Source: Aurelia coerulea (taxonomy: Eukaryota; Cnidaria; Scyphozoa; Semaeostomeae; Ulmaridae). From it: 64,000 nucleotides of DNA. Shown in pieces: positions 1-12,300 of this stretch (position 1 is the first letter of the stretch; every line of letters begins with the position of its first letter). The position numbers and the translations under genes were made by a program. A model generated the notes under the pieces. It saw only the letters and a list, made by a program, of their open reading frames with translations, searched no databases and was not told the origin of the DNA. Location of the stretch: positions 21,373,501 to 21,437,500 of the forward strand of contig CM076955.1 of the NCBI GenBank assembly GCA_039566865.1, in the 5' to 3' direction.

Positions 1-1500
1 TGGACTTCGAATTCGCATCCAAATCCACACTCCAAAGACGTTAGGACGATGGCTTACCATTAAATCATCCAATGAAATTACGAATCTATTCATGATGCTC
101 TCTTGCAAAGAATAACGATGGTAGTGTGCCCGTTTGCACTTTCGGCTGCATTATTGTGATTTGCATCTTTCGTTGAGACTTTTCCGTTTGGAATCCTTCC
201 TTACATGTCAAATTCGGATGCAATTGCCTGCCGATCGGTGAGCAAAAGATTCGGATGCAAAATCCTAAATCCTAAGGAACTAGCAATGGGCTAACAAATC
301 AGAACTTAAGATATTGTCATTATTCTCGACCATCTCTTCCATTGCTGGCATTAATCAGCAACTCTGCTATCCTTTCCTGGACTTAGGTGCAGCCTAATGT
401 TTAGATGGGCTTATTTTATGGATAGTGCCCAATATGATGGCTTCGTTGCTTTAATAGTGCTTGAATCGCGCCTGAAGTGAATTAACGTTTGCCTAGAGGG
501 GCTATGCAGCACACCCCAGCCACCCGACTCTTATGCCAATACACTTCCTCTCTCCAATTTTATCATTATATCGGGTAATCAGCCTGATTGGCCTGGATAA
601 CCCAGCGATCAGGATTTGATGCATTTCACCACATTTTGCAACAAAGTTTGCTGTCTGGTATGGTGGAAGGAGAGACAACTAATGCCATTTTCATATTCTT
701 TCAATCTCCTAAATATATCTTTCATCACTTTGTTTGATGAATACTGCTGCTTTCTTTCAAAACTTCTACCTAAAAGAAGTGCCAATCCATCCAGCTCTGG
801 TCAGATATCATATCTTGCTTGACGGTTCCCTAAACAGCGAACAAGAAATGTATCTTTCATATGTTTCCACCAAAATTGTTTTCCTTTACGAAGAATACCG
901 TAAAAGCTCTTGCAAAGAATACCCGGGAGGCTTGTGTAATTTTGGAAACCCGAGAGGGGGCTCGTTAGAGAAGGGAGGGTTATGCACCTTGCCAAGGATA
1001 TAAACAATAGCTTTTTAGTTCCTATGCCCCATATTCTGTGGAGTCAACAGACAATTTCACGAGTCAGATGCTTTTTTGTCGTGGAGGAAAGCTTCTGTGG
1101 CATTTGTTTTTTCGTGATCATGCTCAATTTCTTCCACACGTCAATTGATGTTCCATTCTTGGCAGGGACGCCGGAGCGATGGCAGGGAAAGGGGGGCGAC
1201 TAGGAACGTAAGGGCAATCGAGACCGAAGGCTAGCGAAGTGAGCCTAAAAATTGGGGGGTCCGGGGGTACTCCCCCGGGAAAATTTTTGTGGCCACGCCC
1301 TTTAGATTGGCTTAAAATGCTATCAAAAATGTTTTAACGAACATTAATCATGTTCTTTCACGAAATTGTTCGGCTATTTCTCCATAAGTCCTCATTCCGA
1401 ATCGCATAAAATCGCATGTTGCTTATTTTGAAGTTGCAATTGCCAGTCATTTTTCGTTACTGGTGCGTTTCTGATAAGGGAATGAAGCTATGGCGGCTTT
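1..1500. other. intergenic, no recognised gene
   Basis: No gene with splice support is visible. A plus-strand reading frame from an ATG at 737 to 1003 (88 codons) has a fairly protein-like composition, but it has no acceptor, no donor and no recognised domain. The stretch around 1195-1310 is G/C-rich with a small CCCCCGGG-type inverted core and resembles the edges of other transposon remnants in this window. Confidence 0.5.
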
Positions 1501-1510
1501 TATATCAAGT

Positions 1511-2324
1511 ACCCTTCCTAAACAATGGGGGGACACTTTCGCATAGTCAAATTTTGCTATGCGTTTGTGTACCCGGACCCTTTTGCATACGAAAATTGGC
1601 CATGCGTTTGCGTACCCTTCCTAAAACAATGGGGGGACACTTTCGCATAGTCAAATTTTGCTATGCGTTTGTGTACCCGGACCCTTTTGTATACGAAAAT
1701 TGGCCATGCGTTTGCGTACCCTTCCTAAAACAATGGGGGGACACTTTCGCATAGTCAAATTTTGCTATGCGTTTGTGTACCCGGACCCTTTTGAATACGA
1801 AAATTGGCCATGCGTTTGCGTACTCTTCCTAAAACAATGGGGGGACACTTTCGCATAGTCAAATTTTGCTATGCGTTTGTGTACCCGGACCCTTTTGCAT
1901 ACGAAAATTGGCCATGCGTTTGTGTACCCTTCCTAAAACAATGGGGGGACACTTTCGCATAGTCAAATTTTGCTATGCGTTTGTGTACCCGGACCCTTTT
2001 GCATACGAAAATTGGCCATGCGTTTGCGTACCCTTCCTAAAACAATGGGGGGACACTTTCGCATAGTCAAATTTTGCTATGCGTTTGTGTACCCGGACCC
2101 TTTTGCATACGAAAATTGGCCATGCGTTTGTGTACCCTTCCTAAAACAATGGGGGGACACTTTCGCATAGTCAAATTTTGCTATGCGTTTGTGTACCCGG
2201 ACCCTTTTGCATACGAAAATTGGCCATGCGTTTGTGTACCCTTCCTAAAACAATGGGGGGACACTTTCGCATAGTCAAATTTTGCTATGCGTTTGTGTAC
2301 CCGGACCCTTTTGCATAAGGGTAC
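1511..2324. repeat. 104-bp tandem repeat array, about 8 copies
   Basis: The phrase ACAATGGGGGGACACTTTCG recurs at 1522, 1626, 1730, 1834, 1938, 2042, 2146 and 2250, exactly every 104 bp, and copies differ by only a few bases. Each unit holds two short inverted repeats (CATAG...CTATG and GCAT...ATGC). Because 104 is not a multiple of 3, near-identical 66-codon ORFs recur in successive frames; they are by-products of the repeat, not genes. The near-identity suggests recent amplification or homogenisation. Confidence 0.95.
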
Positions 2325-2334
2325 GCAAACGCAT

Positions 2335-3300
2335 ATTACACCGGCAAAGGACCCTGGGTGAAATGGCTCTTTAATTGTATGAGAAAATACGTGTATGATC
2401 GGCAAGACGACAGCGAACGAAATAGACAGGTTCAAAAGCAGACAGACTGGTGATGGCTGGTAAATTCAAAGCTATGATACGCGCGGCGCTTACGCATTAC
2501 GTCCACCTTCATGCGGCCTTGACAAAACATTAGAATTAGCACCTTGCTTAAAAGACTTATGACCTCTGCTTCGCTTTACGAACGCCGTTTAGTTCGACAA
2601 TCTATTGAATCTTTAGAGATCATGTGTGTATTTTGATTATTGATTTAGTGTTTGGTGCTTTATTGGTTTTTGTATCGATTGTCTTACACTTTATTCTAAA
2701 TCCAAATAAAGATTCAAAATACCAGATAAAGAAAACAGAAAACACGCGTAAATCCCATAAATATGAAACACGGAAAAAGTTGTCTGAGTTTAAGGCGGGG
2801 GTTATCTAAGGAGTCTAGCGAAACAGGAGGGGAGAGCAAACTTACACATTTGATAGGATGAATGATTTTATGAAAAATTAGCAAGGGCCATAAATGATCA
2901 ACAAAAATGTCTTTTCGTCACTCCCGTTTTCTCTGAATGTTAACTGACGTTTATTGGAGTCTACATGATTGCATACTTGCCCAAATCTGATAAAGTCGGC
3001 CAAAAGTTACCCTGGTGACAGACTTTCTAAAAATGTTCTCAGAGAGTCGAGTACCCAGGGTAACCAAAGGTCAGAAATCAGCAAAAAATCAGACTTGGGG
3101 AAGTTGACAGCTTGTGATTTTAGCAGTAACTAACAAAAAAGAAAAAAATAACTGAACTATTTTTCTATTGTTTGGAGAGAAGGTCTCTCCTGTAAAGAAA
3201 ATTCTTGCTTTTGAGTTGGCCTCGTCTTTGAACCACGTTTGAAACTAATTTTGTCCTTGACACAAAAGCACATAAAGAAATTTCATTATTGTTAATATAC
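2335..3300. other. intergenic, no gene seen
   Basis: AT-rich single-copy-looking sequence without convincing splice-bounded exons. The stretch 2340-2375 (CGGCAAAGGACCCTGGGTGA and following) resembles sequence at about 13240-13275 and 52085-52125, so it is probably the edge of a dispersed repeat. Confidence 0.4.
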
Positions 3301-3530
3301 CATAAAAACTCTATTTAGCCCCCTCTCTATTACGCCCCTCTCCTCTGAGCCAAAATGTGGAATAAGCCCCCTGTCTATCAAGCCCCCCATTTATATCAAA
3401 TTCCACTATGAATCAGCCCCTTTTCTAATAAGCCCCCTCTCTAATAAGCCCCCTCTCTTTTAAGCCCCCCTGTGGAGTGTCCAAAATAAGATACGCCCCT
3501 CGGGGGCTTCCGGCTTAATAGAGCTTTTAC
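3300..3530. repeat. low-complexity AATAAGCCCCCTCTCT-type repeat
   Basis: Degenerate short-period repetition of TAAGCCCCC / TAAGCCCCCTCTC through about 200 bp, bounded on the right by CTCGGGGGCTTCCGGCTTAA. The ends (ACTCTATTTAGCC on the left, GGCTTAATAGAGC on the right) are inverted relative to each other, so this is probably a small non-autonomous element with an expanded core. Confidence 0.55.
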
Positions 3531-3619
3531 AGTAATCAAATGTTTATGATTTTTCAAAATCCTTGAAAAGCTACGGAAAGAAGATAGAAATAAAACATCC
3601 ATGCAGGGTAAACACTTAC

Positions 3620-3838
3620 CATAGCATCATTACAAGCTTCTCCATCAACAAGTCTATTCTCTTGGTTATTGCCAGGATTGTCAGGTTTGCCAGGATTGTC
3701 AGATTCTGAAGAATCCTGAAGAAGTCCAAGTTGTTTCATACAAAAATTGAAAGTGTCATTTGAAACCCATTCACAAGCTTTTTCGATGATATTACTTAGG
3801 ATGTTTCGTTGTTTTCTTAGTTTCACCAAGATTGATGT
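3620..3838 (-). CDS. isolated internal coding exon, protein not identified
   Basis: A 219-nt (73-codon) open stretch is bounded by a good acceptor (ATTTTATTGCAG then ACATCAATC) and a consensus donor (GCTATG then GTAAGTG). It is phase 0 at both ends. The translation begins TSILVKLRKQRNILSN, has a probable helical segment with an ACEWVSNDTFNFC stretch, then an acidic, Gly/Pro/Asn-rich linker (DNPGKPDNPGNNQ) and ends EACNDAM. I do not recognise the family. No partner exon was found nearby. Its phase would fit after the last confirmed exon of the BTB gene (29710-29802), but that would need a roughly 26-kb intron containing FoxB, so an independent gene running off the left edge is as likely. Confidence 0.45.
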
Positions 3839-4230
3839 CTGCAATAAAATAGCAATTCATCGTTAGATTTGTCTCGGCAGTTACAAACGTTTTGCATCGC
3901 ATATTTCATAAAATTCAAGACCTCCCTTGCCCTTCAAGAGAAATTTGTCTGCGTAGTTTAGCCTAAAATAATTCTAATTTTCCCCAAACAGTTTAGAAAT
4001 TACAATGGTGTAAAATATTGAAAAAGTATTTTCAACAGTTTTCTTGTATTTTGAAAAGAGAAGAAAGCCTTAAAATTAAGAAAACATGAAGATTTCAGAA
4101 AAGTTTAATGGCAGAATGATTTCTTTTATTGATAATGAACTGATAAAGATTTTGAATGGAAATGTTTAAAAATTATATCCAACAGTTTTCATTTTTATAT
4201 TTCTATTTTCTGTTTGATTGACTTATGTTT

Positions 4231-4324
4231 CCCCCCCGTGCAATGGGTTAAAGCTCATGCGCAGTAGCGTTTTGGGGTCGAAGCTCTGACGGGCGCATGC
4301 GCTTTAACCCACAGCACGGGGGGG
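4231..4324. repeat. 94-bp hairpin with CCCCCCCGTG ends
   Basis: Near-perfect inverted repeat: the left arm CCCCCCCGTGCAATGGGTTA continues to AAAGC.CATGCGC and is mirrored by GCGCATGCGCTTTAACCCAC...CACGGGGGGG on the right. The loop is about 30 bp. It looks like a short palindromic mobile element; no gene is involved. Confidence 0.7.
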
Positions 4325-4700
4325 CACAAACGTTTCCTCCGACAAAGTATCTCGTCTCCCCAACAATGTCATTTCAAAGCATCAATATAGCTGCCAGTGT
4401 TATCCAAATATTTTTAGAAACGAACACCACTTTCCTCCTGGGTCAACTCTATAAATCTTACATCCCTTCAGTGCCTTTTCATCGGTGCCTCTGCATTTTT
4501 TATGACGTGACATAGGCGCTGCTAGAAATATTGCACCTACCGTCAAAGGAATGTTATGCTTCGACACTTTAATATTGTTGATTTTAAAGCTGGGTCATTC
4601 TTTATGCAGCATCAATGCATTTGTTACACTGAATCTTTTTGTAAGAAACCGGTTATAAAAAACCCTACTCTTAAATCTCAGATCACCAAGTAACATAACA

Positions 4701-4853
4701 TAGGCGTAGGAGACAGGGGGCTGGGAGGGCTACAGCCCCCCCTCCCCAACGTTGGAAAATGTTGCAAAAATCAGCCATAATTGGGCAAAAATTTTCTTAG
4801 ACATTGGATTTTTTATCGGGCAGCCCCTCCAAATTTGATCTCTCCCTACGCCA
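4701..4853. mobile_element. short MITE-like element with GGCGTAGG ends
   Basis: Left end TAGGCGTAGGAGACAGGGGG and right end CTCTCCCTACGCC are imperfect inverted repeats around about 150 bp. No coding capacity and no clear target-site duplication. Confidence 0.45.
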
Positions 4854-5920
4854 ATGCCAAGTAAGAAGCCCATGTATTAAAAAGGACATCCTTAGCATAA
4901 TTTTTGCTTTATTTCATTTGTTTCTTCTATCGTATCGCTCGCAACGTATTTGAGTAGCATCTAACATTAGAAAGGCTTTAAAACAATTTATGTCGAAATG
5001 TTCACGAGGCCACAGGTAGCAAATAAGAAGCTCTGAGTGAGTACTCAAAATCTGATCATTTTAAGAAATTGTCAGTATTATTGACCTCAATGACCTAGGG
5101 ACTTGCTGTCCTAAAATGTAGACCCAGGATACAACAATAAATCAAATAGCTGATTAAACGATATAGCTAGTGTTAATAGCATAATCACGCATCATACTTG
5201 AAACAGTGTCCCAACAGTGTGCAGTTATAGGCCTCCGATGCTATCTTTGCCGACAACACCCCGACGACCACGAACGGCTACGAACACGGTAGGTACAAAA
5301 GAATGAGCATCATTTGATGCCATCCTTAACTGACAGCGAACAACAGGAGTTTGTAATACCTCTTAAACAGGCATATTGTGGGCAAAAAGAACGTTCATTG
5401 TATACATACCGATGCCCCATTTTCGGCAATAGCGGGATTTCTAGGCATTGGTGGTATTTTTAGGGCAGCTATCGCAAGGCACTGCACTGATGACCTTAAA
5501 ATGTACTACAGGGGTCAGACTTAACTTCACAAGTCGTTCTTGTGTCGTCACGTATGAAGCAACCAAGCGATATCCTGAGGTAGATCGTAGATGGAAGAGA
5601 GGCATTTGGAGAAGCAAGGCTACAAGCCTGAGAAAGGTAGTTTGTCAAAGCAAACATTTGCCAAACAAACAAACCAACAAACTGTACACGGAGACATTAA
5701 ACTAATGATATCAAAAATAAGTCTTTCATAAGACATTGATTCTGGCCTAAATTAATGGCCTAGGCTGGTATCATTTCTGCGGATATAAGGTTTCTTGTGT
5801 CTTTGCAATCTACACATTTGGCTTTCAGTGCATGTCCTAACTGATTGACAATAACAAGCTCCATGTGTGAACCTTATTGTCGAGAAGCTGAGACAGCCAT
5901 CGCAATCTTAAGAGTAGCGA

Positions 5921-6370
5921 CTGGCGTCCCTCTCCAGTAACAACAAATTAAGGAAACGTGTTCCTCTGGCCCACTGTACAATCTTTCACAACAATTCCCT
6001 GCCACAATCCCTTCTTACCTTCAAATACAATAGTGCAAACCCTACTCTCCTACTGATAAGCAGATGAGCCCTTGGTTGTGCGGCAGCAATCGGCACTTTG
6101 AAGGGGAGCGCCTGGCGTCCCACTCCAGTAAATACAAATTTAGGGAACGTGTTCCTCTGGCCCTTGGTATAATCTGTCATTGCAACTGGAATTCCTTGCC
6201 ACAATCCCTTCTTTCATTGAAACACCCTTATAAAGACAACAGTGTAAGCCCGACTGATACGCAGATGAGCCCTTCGTTTGGCGGTACCAACCGGCACTTG
6301 AAGGGGAGCCCGTGTGCGCCTGGCGTCCCTTTGCAATAAATCCAAATTAGGCAAACGTGCTCCTCATGCT
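5921..6370. repeat. degenerate tandem repeat, about 190-210 bp, 3 copies
   Basis: CTGGCGTCCC followed by CAGTAA...AAATT..GGAAACGTGTTCCTC recurs at 5921, 6112 and 6320. The CAGATGAGCCCTT...GCACTTGAAGGGGAGC block precedes the second and third copies. Copies are about 80% alike by eye. No coding role seen. Confidence 0.75.
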
Positions 6371-6849
6371 AGCAACACAAAGACTGCTTCCTTTACGATT
6401 GTGGTAGTGCTGGGTCATATATTGTTACTGATGTTTATTGTGATTAATCACGTCTAATCGTGACGATATGAACATCATCATCTTACAAGCATGCCGACGA
6501 GGCTAATCGCTAACGAAAACTACACCGCCCTTAATGGCACACACACCGCCCTTAATGGCACTTAATAAGACAAATAATGATATGTACATTCAATGAGATT
6601 ACAACTAATGTACAACTTTATGCTACAAACATTGGACTGATTAATAGTATCAACTGATTTTGATTATGAGTAATTAGTCTGTAACAGCATGAGGTCTGTC
6701 ATACAATAATCATTCTTTCTGTTATCAGTTGCTAAGAAATCTGACGTCTTATACCGTATACAATAATTTTACGTTTGAAGTCGCATCGTAGACAAAGAAT
6801 AAGGCGCTATCTGAAGAAACCGCGGCCAGAAAATCCACACGAAACACTT

Positions 6850-7600
6850 GGTCTATTCATGGATCGAGGAATACATCTTTAAACAATGGACCTTTCAGCT
6901 TTTCTACAAAAGACAGCACTGAAACTTTTATTCTACCGGATGAATAAAGAACAGTTCCCATTTGAAAGACCACTACCCGCAGGATATCAAGTTGACAATA
7001 TTTGCAAATAAATTGTTTAATACTGGACATGTTCAAATCCATCTTAAAATTTACCTGACTGAAAATTGCCATTCTGTTTCGAAATTATTATGTCAAGAAA
7101 GAATCACCTTCAAATAGGCCTAAAATCACGACCGAATTTTTGCTTTACAGCAATGACTTCTACAAGCTTTAGCACGTGGTATCCCCTCAGTAAGAAAGTG
7201 TCACCCTTGGGAACATAACAACAATATTTCGGGTGATTTTGTCCTCCCAAGAGGATGACACATGCTAAAACGTTTCTAAGTCATTTCTGTAAAGCAGGAA
7301 TATTAGGAAATTTTGCTCGTGACTTTAGGCCTGTTTTGACATTTTTGTGAAGGGACTCTCTCGAGAAATCCTACATAACTTCAGAACGGAGTTGCCCATT
7401 TCAGTCAGGTAAATTTTAAAATGGATTTGAGCATGTCTACCAATAAATCATATGTTTGCCATTACTTTCGCTTTGACATCCAGGGAGCAGCGGCCTTTCC
7501 AACGAGGATTGGTTTTTTTTCATTCACCCGGTTTCGACAACTTTTGCGACTGTCTCACAGGAATTCCTTTTACCACTTCAAGCAGAAAAGCCCAAATTAC
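6850..7600. mobile_element. foldback element centred near 7215
   Basis: Sequence left of about 7200 reappears inverted to the right. TAGGCCTAAAATCACGACCG at 7117 mirrors the complement of CTCGTGACTTTAGGCCTG at 7318. TTCAAATCCATCTTAAAATTTACCTG near 7035 mirrors CAGGTAAATTTTAAAATGGATTTGA near 7405. Single arms of the same family recur near 29994-30194, 35522-35880 and 55020-55380. ORFs inside are not shared in frame, so no protein is inferred. Confidence 0.65.
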
Positions 7601-8318
7601 CTTCGCAAGTTCTATAAATCAGCTTATCTTTAAAAATAAAAATTTCTTACAAAAAGGGGAAACATGAAACTAATCAAAACTGACATGGTGGCTTTTAAGT
7701 TACGAGATAACATTCACAGATTTCCCCATCTTTTTAAATCACTTGGGACATTTTAGACGTAAGAAATCCTAAATACTTGACCATGTGGCAGTCCTATTGT
7801 AATAAAGTGGCTAATCCGCAAAAATTAAAATATTGTCAGCTAACAGTCATGAAATAAAACTGACAAATTATTATTTACTCATCTAAGTAATTTCAGCTGA
7901 CGTTTAAAACAAAACGAAATGTCTTTTGCGTTTAAAGGACTTTCCTAAAACTACCAATGTGGTCGAGGGATCCATTTTACAGATGGCAAATATATTTCAA
8001 AGGTTCATCGTCTTATTAAATTGAAATTGAGAAAACAGGCATGGTTTATCTGTCATTTAGAAGAAGTTTAAGGTTTTGTGATATCGGCAAAAATCAACAA
8101 CAGCTCAACTTTATCTAGCGTTGAGGTCATCCCACGGGACTCAAAGTTCCCCTGCTCCCCAGTTACATTTCTGCGTGTTCCCTGCAAATTGAATTAGAAA
8201 ATTGATCAAATTATTTGGCCAAAAATATGATTTTTCCCAATTTTTCCCTTGCTCCCAGATCATTTTCACGAATGTTTCCTTGTTCTCAGCTTAAAATGCA
8301 GAGTATCCCTCGTTCCCT

Positions 8319-9296
8319 AGCATAGGAATCATTCGTCGTACATAGCCGATTGCTCGTGGCCCATGGTCGAAACCGCCAAAGCCTCATTTTCACGGACCAA
8401 TTAGACGGCTAAAAAGCGAAGGAGACAAAAGAAACCCGTGAAGATTTTCGTAAATTTTACCTACCTTCATAAAACGCCACCAGGACAAAAAACTGCTTGA
8501 GATTTCCCGAATTTTTTTAAAGCAATCTACTCTCCAGATGTTTGGGAGTAAAAGTTTGGATGCCGGTTAAAATATCTCCAGGATTGGTGGAGTTATGGCC
8601 ACAAACAAACCGACAAGGCACTGAACCTTGAACAATAGAGATTCTGGCCGGGAGACAATAGTAATAACAATAGTGATTGTTGTAAGAACGACCCGAAAAC
8701 GCCACAATCTGTGTTTTCAATTGTTCTTGTTATTGTTTTTCGCTAAATTTTCTTTTATTGAAGATTCAATGCCCCTACGGTTTCTATCTGAATTGAAAAA
8801 GTCTACAAAGGCTTGTTCGCGCATTCCAAGTCATGTTGCAATACTCTAGGGAAGTTTCTGTATTGTACTACTTTTTACATTCATGGCAAAAGTTTGCTCG
8901 TTGCGAAATAACTTATAAAATTCAAAAGAGGTTTTATCAAGAGGCTTTATCACCTGACTTGAAGTGGCGTAAACAGGTCTCGACAAGCCTTCGCCGATTT
9001 TGTCTATTGGAGAGGCAATAACTCCGCCAATCATGAAGATATTTTTACCGGCATCCAAACTTTTACTCCCAAACATCTGGAGAGTAGATTGCTTTAAAAA
9101 AATTCGGGAAATCTCAAGCAGTTTTTTGTCCTGGTTGCGTTTTATGAAGGTAGGTAAAATTTAGAAAAATCCTCGCGGGTTTCTTTTGTCTCCTTCACTT
9201 TTTAGCCGTCTGATTGGTCCGTGAAAATGAGGCTTTGGCGGTTTCGACCATGGGCCACGAGCAATCGGCTATGTACGACGAATGATTCCTATGCTC
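8319..9296. mobile_element. 978-bp foldback element with ~290-bp arms
   Basis: The left arm (8319-8610, beginning AGCATAGGAATCATTCGTCG) is repeated in inverse orientation at about 9010-9296 (ending CGACGAATGATTCCTATGCT) with roughly 90-95% identity by eye over most of its length. The spacer (8610-9010) has only short non-transposase ORFs. This is the architecture of a long-TIR, non-autonomous DNA element. Confidence 0.8.
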
Positions 9297-9309
9297 CGTT
9301 CCCTAAAAC

Positions 9310-12300
9310 CCCGGGTAGGGCCTCCACGTTCAGAACGTTGGGAATTTGGGGAACCAATATTGAAATTTGGGGAACCACTATAGAGTCAACAATAGAATTT
9401 TTAAGGAGGGGCAATCCCAAACTATTACATTGAGATTGTTTTCTTGCCTAAGAATTCCAAAGAGTCTTTAATAATTTTCAAGAAAATATTCAAGTTTGTA
9501 AATAAGGCTTGTTTCGAAATTTTTAAGATCTTTCATACTTGTAAAGAATTCTTATCAGAATATCAAGAATTCTTTGGATTTGAGAATTCATGAGCAAAAA
9601 GCATGTACTTAGACGCTGAGACTGACTACAATGAATCCCAGTAATCGCTATTAAAACCGCTCATACTAGTTAGGAGCGTAGTTAGGAGCGTCCGGCAGCC
9701 TTTCAATAGTGATAACTACGGCCATATAATCAGTCTAGCCTGTACTGTATAAGTTAATAAAACTAAATTATCATTTATCATTATCTCTCTAAAATTAGTA
9801 GACTTGCTCCAAGTCTCTTTCATTATCTTATTTGGGCCTATTCGGGTCGCTCCACTTTCGCAGCTCACTGCCGACCGATTAGGCGTGAATAAGACAACGA
9901 ACGAGACTTGGGGCAAGTGAATAAAGTTGGCCAAGCTAAAAATTCTAATTGTTTTGCCTCTTATGTAAATTTTACATTGTGAGGGGATCTATACAGATAT
10001 TTTGCATCAGAAAGTCCTTGAATCCCAACAGAGACGAAAGGACCGGGGGGGGGGGGTGGCTGGGGCACGTGCCCCCAAGATTTTGCAACAAACCAAAATG
10101 TACCATTTTTGTTTCAGGGTGTGCCCCTTTTCAAGGCTGATGCGGACAGAATGTTGTTTAGTTTTGTTATTATTTACTTTGTGATTTAGTTATGTTCACT
10201 TCTCCTTCTGTTTGTTGTGAAGGAAGGAATCGAACATCTATCAGGATTCACACAATTTTCTGCCATATATCACATTCTTACTGTAAAATCTGATGTATAT
10301 TAAAATGGCCTTCTTATGACAAAATGCCTTTGAAGTGTCGTGGCCCTCCAACTTTAAGCTGCTTAAACACAGCCATAAATTCCGACAAACATCAGCGTTT
10401 GCTTAACAACCTAAAACTGATTGGAATTCATTGATGCTTGTTGGAGTTTGCTGGTTTTTCAGTGATCCTATTCAAAATTGGTTTGTTTACGATAAATAAA
10501 ACACTCAACACTTATTAGCTTGTTTTACAAGTAAATAGATTGCGTTGGTCATTTTTTAATAACATACAAAAAAAAGTGGATATTAAATTTCACCTCTACT
10601 GGTGGCTGAGCATTGATACTCGATTCATCGACCAGTTACCGTTTATTAAGAAATCACTTTGCAAAAATGACGAACAACGCCATTACAGGTGTTCAATAAA
10701 CAGGCCAGGCACCCAAGCTACGATCTGAATCGAAAATAAACAGATTGTGTAAAAATTGAGGCGTCTTGATTATTGCAAAACGACAAGCTTAAACAAGAAG
10801 TTGGTGTTCTCTATTCATGTATGATGAATAAGTGGTTTGCTTGCTAGCACATAATGTGTCTCTCACGCATTCTCTAACATCAATTCCAAATCAATATATA
10901 CGAAAACCCTCGCGAAAACCTACTCCCTATTTGTGCTCTTTTCATGTTGAGTTTTTCACGCTTCTAAACAACACTTTAATTCCTTATCAACGCTGTTATG
11001 CAAATCCGAGAAAATAGCAAAATTATTGATCATAATCTTGTCAAAAGCATCGCCAGTCGCCCGGGGAAGAACTAGGGGGGGGGGTGGACATATTCACTCC
11101 AGTTTCCTTAAAATGATATTCCTTGATAAGCAAAATGGTGCAAAAGTAGCCTAGTGCAAAAGAGGCTCTGTATACCTTTCAGAATTAAATTCCATACGAA
11201 TCCCACCTTACTTTTTTAGAGCTGGTGACGCCCCTGATTTCAGGAAATTCTAAAAAACTTTATGAATTCATCAAAAGAAGCACCAGGTCATTTCTGGATA
11301 AATGACTACTAATTATCAAAAGCAATGCCAGAAGATCCATAGGCCACCCATTTAGGAAGTCAAAAGAAACCCAGCTAGTTCCAATCACAGAGCTGTCAAT
11401 AGTGTCCTATCTCACTCCCTTTTCCGAAGCGTCTTTCCTGAGTATATATTAGGAAAAGAAGTCGTAGAAATTGGAACATCATTACGAAAACGCAGTTATG
11501 AATTGGAGGGCAAGAACGACGATAAAACGAATCATGTTCATGCTATTTTGCTCGCTATTTTGGTATTTCAATTCCATCGAATCCATTCAATTCAGAAGTT
11601 TGCTACGACAGATCCATTAGTTAAATGAAACTCTTGCGAGAAGACAGTCCCGTTTTCGACAATCCAAGCGGGTCTAGAACGAACTATTCGGATCTATTCC
11701 AAAACTCGTCATCAGCATTTAAAAGTGGGCATGAATTGCCATTAAATAGGCTCAGAACAAAGGATACCAAAAAAGCAAAACATTTGGAAGGGGAAGGGAT
11801 ACTCAAAAGAGTCGAGGAAAGGAAACAGAAACGGGGAGTAAATAGGGAACGGTAAAGCCAGTAAACAACAGAGAGCCGAGAGGTATTTCACTCTATGAAA
11901 AAGCGTACAAGATCTTTTCGGAACAAAAAGGATTTTTACGGATTGTAGGTCCTTGAAAAACACAATAATTTTTGCCAAAGGCGCAAGAGATACTTTGAGA
12001 GTGAAATGCCCCTCATAGATAAGTTTCTTTTCCAACATCCTAAACGCTTCTTGCACTCTCAGGGATAAGTTTGTCTTGATGTTTAAATATAAATCAAAGA
12101 TCAAAATAACGGTAAAATAGCATCAAAAATATCAACTCATGGTATCTTTGAGCACGTTTTTCAAATCATCTTTGAGGATTTTCCATGATAAGTTGCGGAC
12201 AGTAAAGCAAGACACTTTAATCTTAAAAGCTAACCCACTTATGCTCATAACAATCTTACTATCGAACATAGGAGATCGAACGAAAGGGGTTTTTCACCAA

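Noticed and set aside
1416..2435. Series of 66-112 codon ORFs (CVCVPGPFCIRKLAM...)
   Set aside because: They recur every 104 bp in rotating frames and on both strands; they are artefacts of the tandem repeat.
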